Source: Cyrtodaria siliqua (lineage: Eukaryota > Mollusca > Bivalvia > Adapedonta > Hiatellidae). Taken from it: a DNA stretch of 64,000 nucleotides. Below are positions 56,421-64,000 of this stretch, piece by piece. A model generated the notes under the pieces. The model saw nothing but the letters and a program-made list of their open reading frames with translations, ran no database searches and was not told where the DNA came from. The stretch's first letter is position 1; the number at the start of each line of letters is the position of its first letter. A program made the translations under genes and the position numbers. The stretch spans positions 106,597 to 170,596 of the forward strand of contig JAWPHD010005106.1 of the NCBI GenBank assembly GCA_037043455.1. The letters are read 5' to 3'.

Positions 56421-57490
56421 GAAAATAAAATAACTCAAAAAAGAATAGAAAAAAGAAGCTAGTCGTGATTTGTACAAAGAAGTATTTAAACCGGTAACTA
56501 GCGAAATAAAAAGTCAGTCAGAACAGTTAACTATGCAGTTAGCTACTCTTCCAGAAATAAGTCAACAATTAGCTACTCTTCCAAAAATGAGCTAACAATT
56601 AGCTGATCTTCCTAGAGCTATTGCTAATGAGGCATTGAAAGAACAAGCGTATCAGGGGCTACCTCAGTTAGCCTGGTAAAGCTGATCTAGCTGATACAAC
56701 TGATCCCGCTGATCCAGAGCCTGCGCCAGAAGTAATTACTGCAGATATAGTTGCAGGAATTGATACAAATGTGCTACAGAAATATAAACTCCTATTGCCA
56801 TCGAAACTAATTACGAATAGGTAGGAAATAGACACACCACAATTAAAGATGCTTCTAAAAAAACATTAATTTGGACGTTATAAATCTAGCCTAACCAAAC
56901 ATATAAACAAGGAAACCAATACTAAGCAAAAGGAAAACCTTGAACAAAAACGGGAGCTTTTCCAATGAGAGACTTCGAGGTATGCATAAAGCATAGCGAT
57001 ATATTTTCGGGGAAAGGATTACAATAAAATAGAATTTCTTATGAATTTAGTAAAGATGTCCATTATGGTGTGTTACAAATTGATTTGCCTAAACTTACTG
57101 TCATCACAAGGTAATTGCTAGACGAGGAAAAATAGTTGTATTAAATCAAAAAGTGGACAGTGATTTATTGATTTAGTAACGAAGCGTTATAATAATAACA
57201 AAACGTATTCAAAACTATCTCAAACTGTATCTAAGAAACTGACACAATTATCTGATTTGCAAATTTATGAAAGTTCTTCAAAGTTTAAGAAGATTTTAGG
57301 AGGCTGTGTTGATGTTGAATATTACAATAATACTGATGGTTTGGTCAATGATCTTAGTATGTGGAAGTATCGTATCAGGAAACAATAGCCCACAGATAAT
57401 GAATAAGGGTATTAGCATAATTGATGAATTATTAAAAATATCATCTGGAGAACATGAACAACTATTTTCTAAATATTTTGAATAATTATC
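56421..57490 (+). pseudogene. Polinton accessory/virion-type protein remnants
   Basis: Frames read DLYKEVFKPVTSEIKSQSEQ and two or three repeats of QLATLPE/QLADLPR (56,520-56,620), a Pro/Ala/Asp linker, then IDTNVLQKYKLLLPSK (~56,755). A small helical FGRYKSSLTKHINKET segment like a SAP-type motif lies near 56,870. From 57,040 the frames read YEFSKDVHYGVLQIDLPKLT, then RYNNNKTYSKLSQTVSKKLT, QLSDLQIYESSSKFKKILGG and DVEYYNNTDGLVNDLS to 57,370. I recognise the last part as a protein often seen beside Polinton genes, of unknown function. Several stops are present. Confidence 0.5.
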
Positions 57491-57505
57491 TAACTATAAC
57501 TATAC

Positions 57506-57930
57506 ATGACAAAAATTAATAACAAAGATGAATTAATTGATCGATTGACACGACTCGTGGCTGCATACCGACGTAGTTATGAAGTGTGTGGTATTATAAA
57601 CACAACGTTACAGATCACCAGTGGAATAATTGGTTGTGGTGATGTTCTAGCATTAGTTCCAGACCAGCAATTCCTGTTTTCGTGGCTGTATTGGTGGAGT
57701 TCCTCCAGTAGTTGCTGTTTAGTGAGTAAAACAAGAATAGCAGAACAAATACTTTGTTAAAAACACATCATAGGAGTTTTAAACAACTTCTTCCATATGT
57801 CCAAATATCTATAGGACTAGAAAATGACGATGGGGTAATCATAATTACCTTTAATAAAATGTTAGAGATCAAAAAAAAAAAAAAACTTTACAGACAGAAC
57901 CTCTGGAAATGTATATAAAGAAGTATAGGC
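57506..57930 (+). pseudogene. Polinton-associated membrane-type accessory protein
   Basis: The frame 57,506-57,760 starts MTKINNKDELIDRLTRLVAA, a short coiled segment (YRRSYEVCGIINTTLQITSG), then a hydrophobic Gly/Val/Leu-rich stretch that shifts frame at ~57,670. After the frame ends, KTHHRSFKQLLPYVQISIG and a helix with IFNK/TFNKMLEI follow to 57,870. This layout (N-terminal helix, hydrophobic middle, C-terminal helical part) recurs in Polinton-linked proteins of molluscs and cnidarians; function unknown. Family recall is from memory. Confidence 0.45.
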
Positions 57931-57939
57931 TGAATGGGC

Positions 57940-58330
57940 AATATATCCAATCATAATTATTTTTTCAACTTTTTTCCAAATCCTATCGTACTTTTCTCTA
58001 GTAGCATTTGTTTTCATCTTTTGGAAAATGTATTCAAATTTGATTGATCATTTCCGACCTTCTATTTTGTCTGAACTCTTTACTATTTTGTGAAACAAAT
58101 CTTCAAATCGTTGTTTTTCCACCGGAGATTAATTACATTTTTTCAAATGTTTTTCCAAGTGATATTTTCCATGATAAATACTTTTCTTACGATTGCAATT
58201 ATAATCTGTAATGAGGTCATATCCATTATGTGTCCCACATTAAAACAGATACGTTCTTTATTATTAACTTCACATGTGCAATTACAATTTTATGCATGCA
58301 TAAATGCACTTGTAACAAAGCTTACTTTCG
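57940..58330 (-). pseudogene. Possible zinc-finger remnant (minus strand)
   Basis: On the minus strand one frame reads NCNRKKSIYHGKYHLEKHLK followed by KC, a C..-x-H-x3-H-x3-C arrangement. After one stop comes SPVEKQRFEDLFHKIVKSSD, and further left a Lys-rich helix ending near 57,960. It could be a Polinton-borne zinc-finger protein. The plus-strand frame at 58,090-58,353 is a shadow. Low confidence. Confidence 0.35.
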
Positions 58331-58386
58331 ATGAAATATTGACAGATCGATAATATCTAAAACTATTCTACAATCTTTGCAATTGA

Positions 58387-58564
58387 TTATACTATAATAT
58401 AACAGTATACGGGTATGTTTAAGTTAAATAAATATAGACTTAAAGAAAACTTATCTGATGTAATATTATAAATGGAGCAGAAAATTATAAATTTTAACAA
58501 AGATTGTAATAAACAAATTTCAATAATTGATTTTGAAAAGTTAAGTAAACTTGACAAGGAGTTG
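58387..58564. other. Spacer, nothing recognised
   Basis: AT-rich, no supportable frame. Confidence 0.3.
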
Positions 58565-58985
58565 TGAGTGGGCGTGAGAAGTGTTGCTTCTTTCATTACT
58601 TCTCATGAACAGACTCAATAAAACCGAGTCTGCTGCTTTATTCTCTTAATTGTGTTTGTTGCTCTCAAAGGATCACCTTTATCAGTATTTATTAACATTC
58701 ACACTAGCGTTCGTTTAGTGCAGTGTGGCGGCTATAAAAAATCTCCCCGTGCTACGAATCAGTAGTGTTATTTTTTACTGGTCCTTTGGGACCAACGAGC
58801 CCAGTTTAGGTGGCTTTGAAGTAGAATACCGCTTAAGCCGGTGCTAGGGGGCATGAGAAGTGTTGCTTCTTTCATTACTTCTCATGAACAGACTCAATAA
58901 AACCGAGTCTGCTGCTTTATTCTCTTAATTGTGTTTGTTGCTCTCAAAGGATCACCTTTATCAGTATGTATTGATAATTCATATA
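58565..58985 (+). mobile_element. Tandem Penelope-like terminal segments (two partial copies, ~279-bp period)
   Basis: H1-H2 pairs occur at 58,575-58,631 and 58,854-58,910 in the same orientation, each followed by TGCTGCTTTATTCTCTTAAT and GCTCTCAAAGGATCACC. Between them lie TGCAGTGTGGCGGCTATAAA and hairpin H3, TGGTCC-TTTG-GGACCA (58,779-58,794). Tandem, partly truncated terminal repeats of this sort (pseudo-LTRs) are typical of Penelope-like elements. H1 here is TGAGAAGT/ACTTCTCA and H2 AGACTC/GAGTCT, different from the other copies but fully paired. Confidence 0.75.
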
Positions 58986-59282
58986 CACTTTAATGGACTT
59001 AGCTGAAAAGATAATCTCTAAAGCATATGAGCTAAATTTATCATGGACAATTAAAAAGAGTGATATAAACAGATTCAATAAGTATTGCAAGAAAGCAATC
59101 CCATTAACAGCTAGTAAACTTTTATTTCACAATATAACACTCTATCAGATCGCGAATTTATATTATAATTTATTCTGGTTACATTAAATAAAATGAATAT
59201 AGGCTTAAAAACAATATTATGTAATATTATTTAATGAGTGTTAGAGAAATTGAAAAATCCCCAAAACAATAAAGCAAAGTTT
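58986..59282 (+). other. Unassigned short frame upstream of the DNA polymerase
   Basis: The frame 58,993-59,187 (MDLAEKIISKAYELNLSWTI.., 64 codons) is hydrophilic and helical, with KKSDINRFNKYCKKAIPLT. It lies directly upstream of the polymerase remains on the same strand. It may be a Polinton small protein, but no family is recognised. Confidence 0.35.
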
Positions 59283-61030
59283 TGTAGATAAAACAGACCC
59301 ACGCGCTCAACTTTGGCAAATAAAAAAATAGTTTCAACATTTCTAGAAACTGAATTAACACAAACAAACGGCTTTAAAGTTATTATTTATTTAAAAAATA
59401 CTTTGTTTAAAGAGCGCGTGCCGCAATTCCGTATAAACAGCTTATTTTGCTTCCAAAGCATTATTAATTACAGAAATAAATGAAATTAACGATGCACTAG
59501 ATGAAGCAGCTGGTGAAACTGTATCTAAAATTGGAAGTTGGCTTTCAGAAGGAAGTGGTTGGACAATTGAATCCGCTGATGTGCATTATGTAAATCGGGT
59601 AAAGTATAAGCCTTTACGAGGTAGTTCTTATTTAAATTTACCGAAAGAACTGCAAAAATGTTTAATAAATATAAATATAAAAAATGAAAAAGATAATGCG
59701 TGCTTCAGATGGTGTCACTTAGGCTGAATTTCCAGTAAGAAAAGATCCTCAAAGAATATCAAAGTATAAAACGCATAAAGGAGATGTTAATTACAAAGGA
59801 ATTACATTTCTTGTTACTATAAATCAGATTCCAAAAATAGAAAATCAAAATAATATACGTTTTAATATATTTGGGTATGAAAATGGGCAACTATATCCTT
59901 TGTACATACCAAAAAATAAAGGACATGCTTTTGATTATCGAGAAAGAAAAAAACTAGGTATGGATGAAGAATTTTAACAGGTTAATGTTTAATCAGACAT
60001 TACATTTAAATAACAAGTAGTCCTGTAAAATATGCTTACATTGTTTTGCAACAGAAATGGTACTAAAAAGCATGAGCCTGATTGTCTTTCACTAAACGGT
60101 CAGCAAGCAAGAAAACAAGAAGGTTAAGATTAAAAACTATGATAGACGATTAATGATTCCCTTTGTTGTTCATGCTGACTTTGAAGCAATAACTGAAGAC
60201 ATTACTTTAGCTCTTGGTAATCCTAAACAATCATACACAGAAGAATATCAATAGCATACGGACTGTGGTTACGGAAACAAAGTTGTATGTTGTTATGATG
60301 ATACATATTCTAAACCAGTTGTGACATACAGAGGACCAAACGCTGTTTATAAATTTGTAGAAAAAATGATAGAAGAAGAAAAATATTGCAGGAAATCTAT
60401 GTCTCAGCATTTAAAAAAAGATTTAACAAAAACAAATGACAAGAAAATCAATTTAGGGTATCTAACAAATGTCATATTTGCAAAAAGAATTATGTGAAGA
60501 GGGACAAGATGGTTAGAGATCACTGTCACATAACTGGAACGTTTAGAGGAAGTGCTCATGAATCGTGTAATCTTAATTTCAGATGTACTATAAAATTAAC
60601 AGTTGTATTTCATAACTTAAGAGGTTATGATTCACATTTTATAATGCAACACATTGGACAGTTCAAAAAAAGAGAAATTGTACCAAATAACATGGGAAAG
60701 TTTTCAATTTATGTCTCAATCACTTGTTAATTTAGTACAAATATATTCCATCATTGACATATACATCGCAAGAGTATCCTGGTAAAAACTTAGAGTTAGT
60801 AAAAAGAAAAGGTGTTTATCCTTATGATTACATGAATAATTTTAAACGTTTTAAAGAAACTAATATACCTGATAAAGATAGCTTTAAGTTAAATGATAAA
60901 CATATTTCAGATGCAGATTATGAACATGCGAAACAAATATGGAAAGCATTTAATATTAAAATCATGAGCGACTATCATGACCTATATCTTAAAACGGATG
61001 TGCTGTTGCTAGCAGATGTTTTAGATGTGT
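59283..61030 (+). pseudogene. Polinton protein-primed DNA polymerase B, N-terminal and exonuclease part
   Basis: The N-terminal conserved region reads TDPRAQLW (59,295), then SEGSGWTIESADVHYVNRVK and YKPLRGSSYLNLPKELQKC (~59,550-59,665), CFRWCHL (~59,702), GITFLVTINQIPKIE (~59,800). Exo I is PFVVHADFEAIT at ~60,158-60,192. A zinc-binding-like CHICKKNYVKRDKMVRDHCH follows (60,475-60,535), then FRGSAHESCNLNFR and the Exo II region FHNLRGYDSHFIMQ (~60,608-60,650). The Exo III region is DYHDLYLKTDVLLLADV (~60,970-61,020). Several stops (59,735; 59,975; 60,250; 60,728) inactivate it. The gene is cut at ~61,030 by a Penelope-type tail, before any polymerase motif. In an intact Polinton this enzyme replicates the element from a protein primer. 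Confidence 0.88.
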
Positions 61031-61600
61031 TGACAGGCTGTGGACCATGTGATTACGCCTACCTAAAGCCCATTGGGACGGTGGCGTTTGATGTTTGTCT
61101 ATGATCTTTCTTGTCGTGCCCTTAATGGTTTATTCTCTTACTGCTCTGGCTTCTGCCAAGTCATTGAGAACCTTCATTGTGGCTTTCTATGCTATTGTTT
61201 TTTTGTATTATATTTACACGAGCATATTTGTGTTTTACTTATATTGCCTATTGATGCTGCCTTGTTGGTTAGAGATTAGATCATGGCGGGGATTTCTTTA
61301 TTTACACTGACCTGTTTTAATGGGATGACAGTAGGGTAAATGTGATGTTTGGTGCACCCTAGAACCGGTTTAAACCCCCAATGGCCTACTTTGCCACTGA
61401 CCGTTCCAAGGCGGTAGCCCTATTGTCAGCCCTTTTGTGTTTGTGATGTCGTTTGCATTAAGTATTGCTTTTGCCTTCTTGTTTGTCTGTTTGCGTGATT
61501 GTTTCTGTGTTTTGTGGTTGACTGTCCTCCTTGAATGCTACTTTCCCTGTCCGATCTTTTTATATTTCTTTTGAGTATTACAAATTAGATCCTTGTCCGT
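61025..61600 (+). mobile_element. Penelope-like 3' region inserted in the polymerase gene
   Basis: Beginning with GACAGGCTGTGGACC (61,034), it aligns with 52,030-52,420: GGCGTTTGATGTTTGTCT, CCCTTAATGGTTTATTCTCTT, CTTCTGCCAAGTCATTGAG, CTGCCTTGTTGGTTAGAGA. The two 68- to 71-codon frames here are artefacts of this non-coding tail. Confidence 0.8.
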
Positions 61601-61636
61601 ACCTTAGCAGTCCTGGATTAGCTTGAGATGCATGTC

Positions 61637-61843
61637 TTAAGATGACTGGAGTTCAGCTTGATTTAATAACTGATATTGATCAATATTTGATTTTCCTTTT
61701 TCAACCTTATTGACCCACTTAAAGTTGCCAGTAGGCAGTGGTTGGGACATAGCACATCCATACAAGTTATTTGCATCGAGGAATATTATGTATTTACTTT
61801 CTTTTTTACTGTCATAATGCTTACAAAACGAAAAGTTTCCCAC
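61637..61843 (-). pseudogene. Polinton DNA polymerase B fragment (motif A region), inverted
   Basis: The minus frame reads KKESKYIIFLDANNLYGCAM then SQPLPTGNFKWVNKVEK. D-x-NNLYG is polymerase motif A of the protein-primed family B enzymes and would follow the exonuclease part at 59,283-61,030. Here it lies on the opposite strand beyond a foreign insertion, so the gene was broken by an inversion or this is a second Polinton copy. The ~130-residue stretch normally lying between Exo III and motif A is missing. Confidence 0.85.
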
Positions 61844-61847
61844 TCAG

Positions 61848-62100
61848 GACAGTGACACGCGAGTCGCTACGACCATGTGGAATATATGCGCGTACAAAGT
61901 CAAAGTTGGCGCACTTTATGTGTGACACTGAAACACAAGTCACAGCAGCCATATGCCGTAAAGACTGTGATTACGAGATAAAGGTTCATGTACAAACTTA
62001 AGTGAAACACAAGTCGCCGTGGCCATGTATGACTGTGATTACGAGATAAATGTTCGTGCTAACTAAAGTGAAACACAAGTCGCCATGGTCGTGTTTCATA
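61848..62100. repeat. Imperfect tandem repeat, period 66-74 bp
   Basis: ACACAAGT occurs at 61,933, 62,007 and 62,073, each with GTCGCC/CACAGC, .CCAT, GACTGTGATTACGAGATAAA and GTTC.TG. An older copy precedes at ~61,855. Confidence 0.8.
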
Positions 62101-62207
62101 TATGTACTGGCGGGACGAAACGAAAGGGTAAAGAGCATTACCGTAGTATAGCTGTGATCATGCGTTGTCTTTCTTCAGCCAACTTTCGTCGCGTGTTCTT
62201 GTAGATT

Positions 62208-62480
62208 CCTGGGTCCATATTCATAAAGGTTCTTAGCAATATCTTAGTCTAAATTCATCAATTATTTAAACATATTTCTCTATAATTTTAAGACATCTTC
62301 ATATTTTCAACAATGCTATGGATAAATAAAACCCACAACTAAAATGTTATCTTAAAATAGATGGTTTGTAGTGTCCCTGAGAGGTTAATAAGAATATTTA
62401 AAATTATGTTTAAAAAATCTTAAATTTTGACTTTGAAGGTATATTTTCTACTTAAGTTGCTTTATGAATGCGATCCCTGG
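62208..62480. mobile_element. MITE with ATTCATAAAG-type TIRs
   Basis: The left end CTGGGTCCATATTCATAAAG and the right end CTTTATGAATGCGATCCCTGG are imperfect inverted copies. The interior is AT-rich with CTTAAAAT/ATTTTAAG-type symmetry. Length ~273 bp, non-coding. Confidence 0.65.
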
Positions 62481-64000
62481 CGTATATCCTTGCTATCTAC
62501 TAGTATCGTCAAATCAGCCGTTGTCAGTCTGGTCGAAACAACCCAGAAGTTAAAATGGGTCAATTATCAAATATATACAGACAATGTCTAACATATACTG
62601 ACAATGTATAACAATTTTTAACACAGCTTTATTATGAAATATATCATATTGCTTGTATACATAGAGATTATTTAACTGCTGTGATCGATTATAGGGAAGT
62701 CCCTTCACGAAATGGTAGATGTGTTGTTCTTTTCACGAACGAGCGTATGCGAGTGAGTGAAAAAAACAACGCCCACCATCAAGGATTTCTCTATAGAGTT
62801 TTATAAACGAGTTTAGTGTAAAATTGTGCCGTTAATTGGCGGATTGGTTTCTTTAAGGTTTGCATTACATAAAGACAATAACAAAGAAAATGGTTACACA
62901 TTTATATGAACATGCTGGTACATTCGGTTGCAATAAATGGTCTATATTATCATACACTGAACAAAACTCCTGATTACTCATTTTTTGAATCTTAAACAAT
63001 TTTCTTATTTTAAATATATTTTAGAATAGTTGTGTGACAAGTGTTTTGTTTTGACCGCTAGTGTGTAAAACTTTTCTTTTTTTTAAATTGTTACGTCGTT
63101 TGAGAGTTACCCTCCCTTTATATGAAAACATGAATTGTGCTGATAAAACACATATCATGAATCAAAATCCACTTAAAGATATAAACTTCTTAAAATTGGC
63201 AGGAAATAATATTTTTAAAAAAAAACATAAATATTTCGAAAGTTTCTTTCGCAAGCGCACTTGTTGTCGAAATGCTAGTAAAATATGATCTCAAAATAAT
63301 TTTAGTTGGTATATTTTAGAATTAGGAACATCGAAAACTGCACTAATTCAACATACTTAACAAACTCGTAAGACCCAGTTATTTCTAAGAATAAGATATA
63401 GGGTCCTATAGAAACCACAGCTTCCAAACACAATGACATCGTAGGTCCGCACTATACTACAAACAAGGGGCAATAGTAAAATAATTATACAATGGAAAAT
63501 ACAAAATACAACAGTAAAGGTGGTAAAGACAGGGTTACCGACTTGGAACGGCAAGTAGGCCTACAGGTTAGATTTAATCGATTTTATGTGTACACAATCC
63601 TCGCTATTATCCTGTCTTCAGCGCCCAAATAGACAAGACAGTGTAAACAAAATTACATCCCATCAAAAGGAATTCTCTAACACTAAAGTCCACATCCAGA
63701 GAAACTAACAAAAGAAACATCAACTTCAAAGCTTTAAAACTTGTCCTTGCAATTAGAGCAGACGATTTAAACTCGTTATTTTGCAGTTCAACCGTATCTC
63801 AAATCAAGCATGAAATAAACAAAAAATGGGAATAGTATTGACATATTCTTAGGCGGGTAATTAGACCTCTACAACTAACAAACAGACTAAATACTAAGCA
63901 AGAGAAAATGTTGGGACTGATCTCAAAGTTGTATAACAACCTGGATTTTAGTAGGCTCTCAGGGGTTTGTGTAGACAAAAAAGTCAATAAAATTAAAAAA
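62481..64000. other. Non-coding, no gene recognised
   Basis: No domain-bearing frame. The sequence near 62,660-62,800 (TTATTTAACTGCT..GATCGATTATAGGGAA) resembles 14,200-14,290 in places, possibly another dispersed repeat. Confidence 0.4.

Larger units (their letters stand above)
48586..61843. mobile_element. Degenerate Polinton/Maverick, split by later insertions
   Basis: Polinton hallmark genes are found in one interval: integrase, PLA2-like protein, small capsid-like protein and packaging ATPase on the minus strand, then accessory proteins and protein-primed DNA polymerase B on the plus strand. Together they span ~13 kb with later insertions inside: a Penelope-like element (50,195-52,998), a mariner (52,975-54,170) and Penelope-type terminal segments (56,281, 58,565, 61,025). 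All genes carry stops or frameshifts. Terminal inverted repeats and a convincing double-jelly-roll major capsid gene were not found. It is an old, dead copy. Confidence 0.8.

Noticed and set aside
61073..61310. Frames of 68 and 71 codons after the polymerase fragment
   Set aside because: They lie in the Penelope-like non-coding tail, which is repeated at 52.1 kb without the same frame being kept.

Overview
This is a 64 kb stretch of AT-rich metazoan nuclear DNA, and it looks molluscan (probably bivalve). The evidence is the company of elements: tRNA-derived SINEs, a LINE with a CTGT-repeat tail, a Penelope-like reverse transcriptase, a Polinton/Maverick, a Helitron-like unit and a mariner. 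There is also a 10.6 kb satellite, and many foldback elements and MITEs. I found no exon of a recognisable host gene, no rRNA, no CRISPR and no prokaryotic gene organisation. Almost all long open frames are either transposon genes, mostly broken, or artefacts of tandem repeats.

Layout. 1-7,000: TIR/foldback elements in direct and inverted copies, a broken LINE RT (3,820-4,760) and a 25-bp minisatellite. 7,058-11,274: two SINE fragments, then a 5'-truncated LINE with a full, uninterrupted RT frame (8,207-10,873). 11,700-22,260: foldbacks, MITEs, small tandem repeats and a dispersed family very rich in TGACGTCA. 22,297-32,915: a satellite of ~49-bp monomers in two sequence classes with higher-order duplications of ~1,077 and 2,938 bp. 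33,000-40,340: microsatellites, a TA-flanked MITE, a SINE with a perfect 13-bp target duplication and a foldback. 40,343-46,269: two head-to-tail copies of a Helitron-like unit carrying decayed Rep/Hel N-terminal and possible OTU-protease coding. 46,275-46,900: LINE endonuclease remnant (minus strand).

48,580-61,840 is the wreck of a Polinton: integrase, PLA2-like protein, small capsid-like protein and packaging ATPase on the minus strand, then accessory proteins and protein-primed DNA polymerase B on the plus strand. It has been invaded by a Penelope-like element (itself hit by a SINE and containing an inverted piece of its own tail), a mariner and several Penelope-type terminal segments. 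One of these terminal segments cuts the polymerase gene, whose next motif lies inverted beyond it.

The most interesting signals are: (i) hairpins in the Penelope-like terminal segments whose stems change by compensatory substitution between copies; (ii) the tandem Helitron-like units with palindromes at both ends; (iii) the Polinton mosaic with a parvovirus-type PLA2-like domain; (iv) the E-box-bearing satellite. All family assignments come from motif recognition by eye, without database searches.
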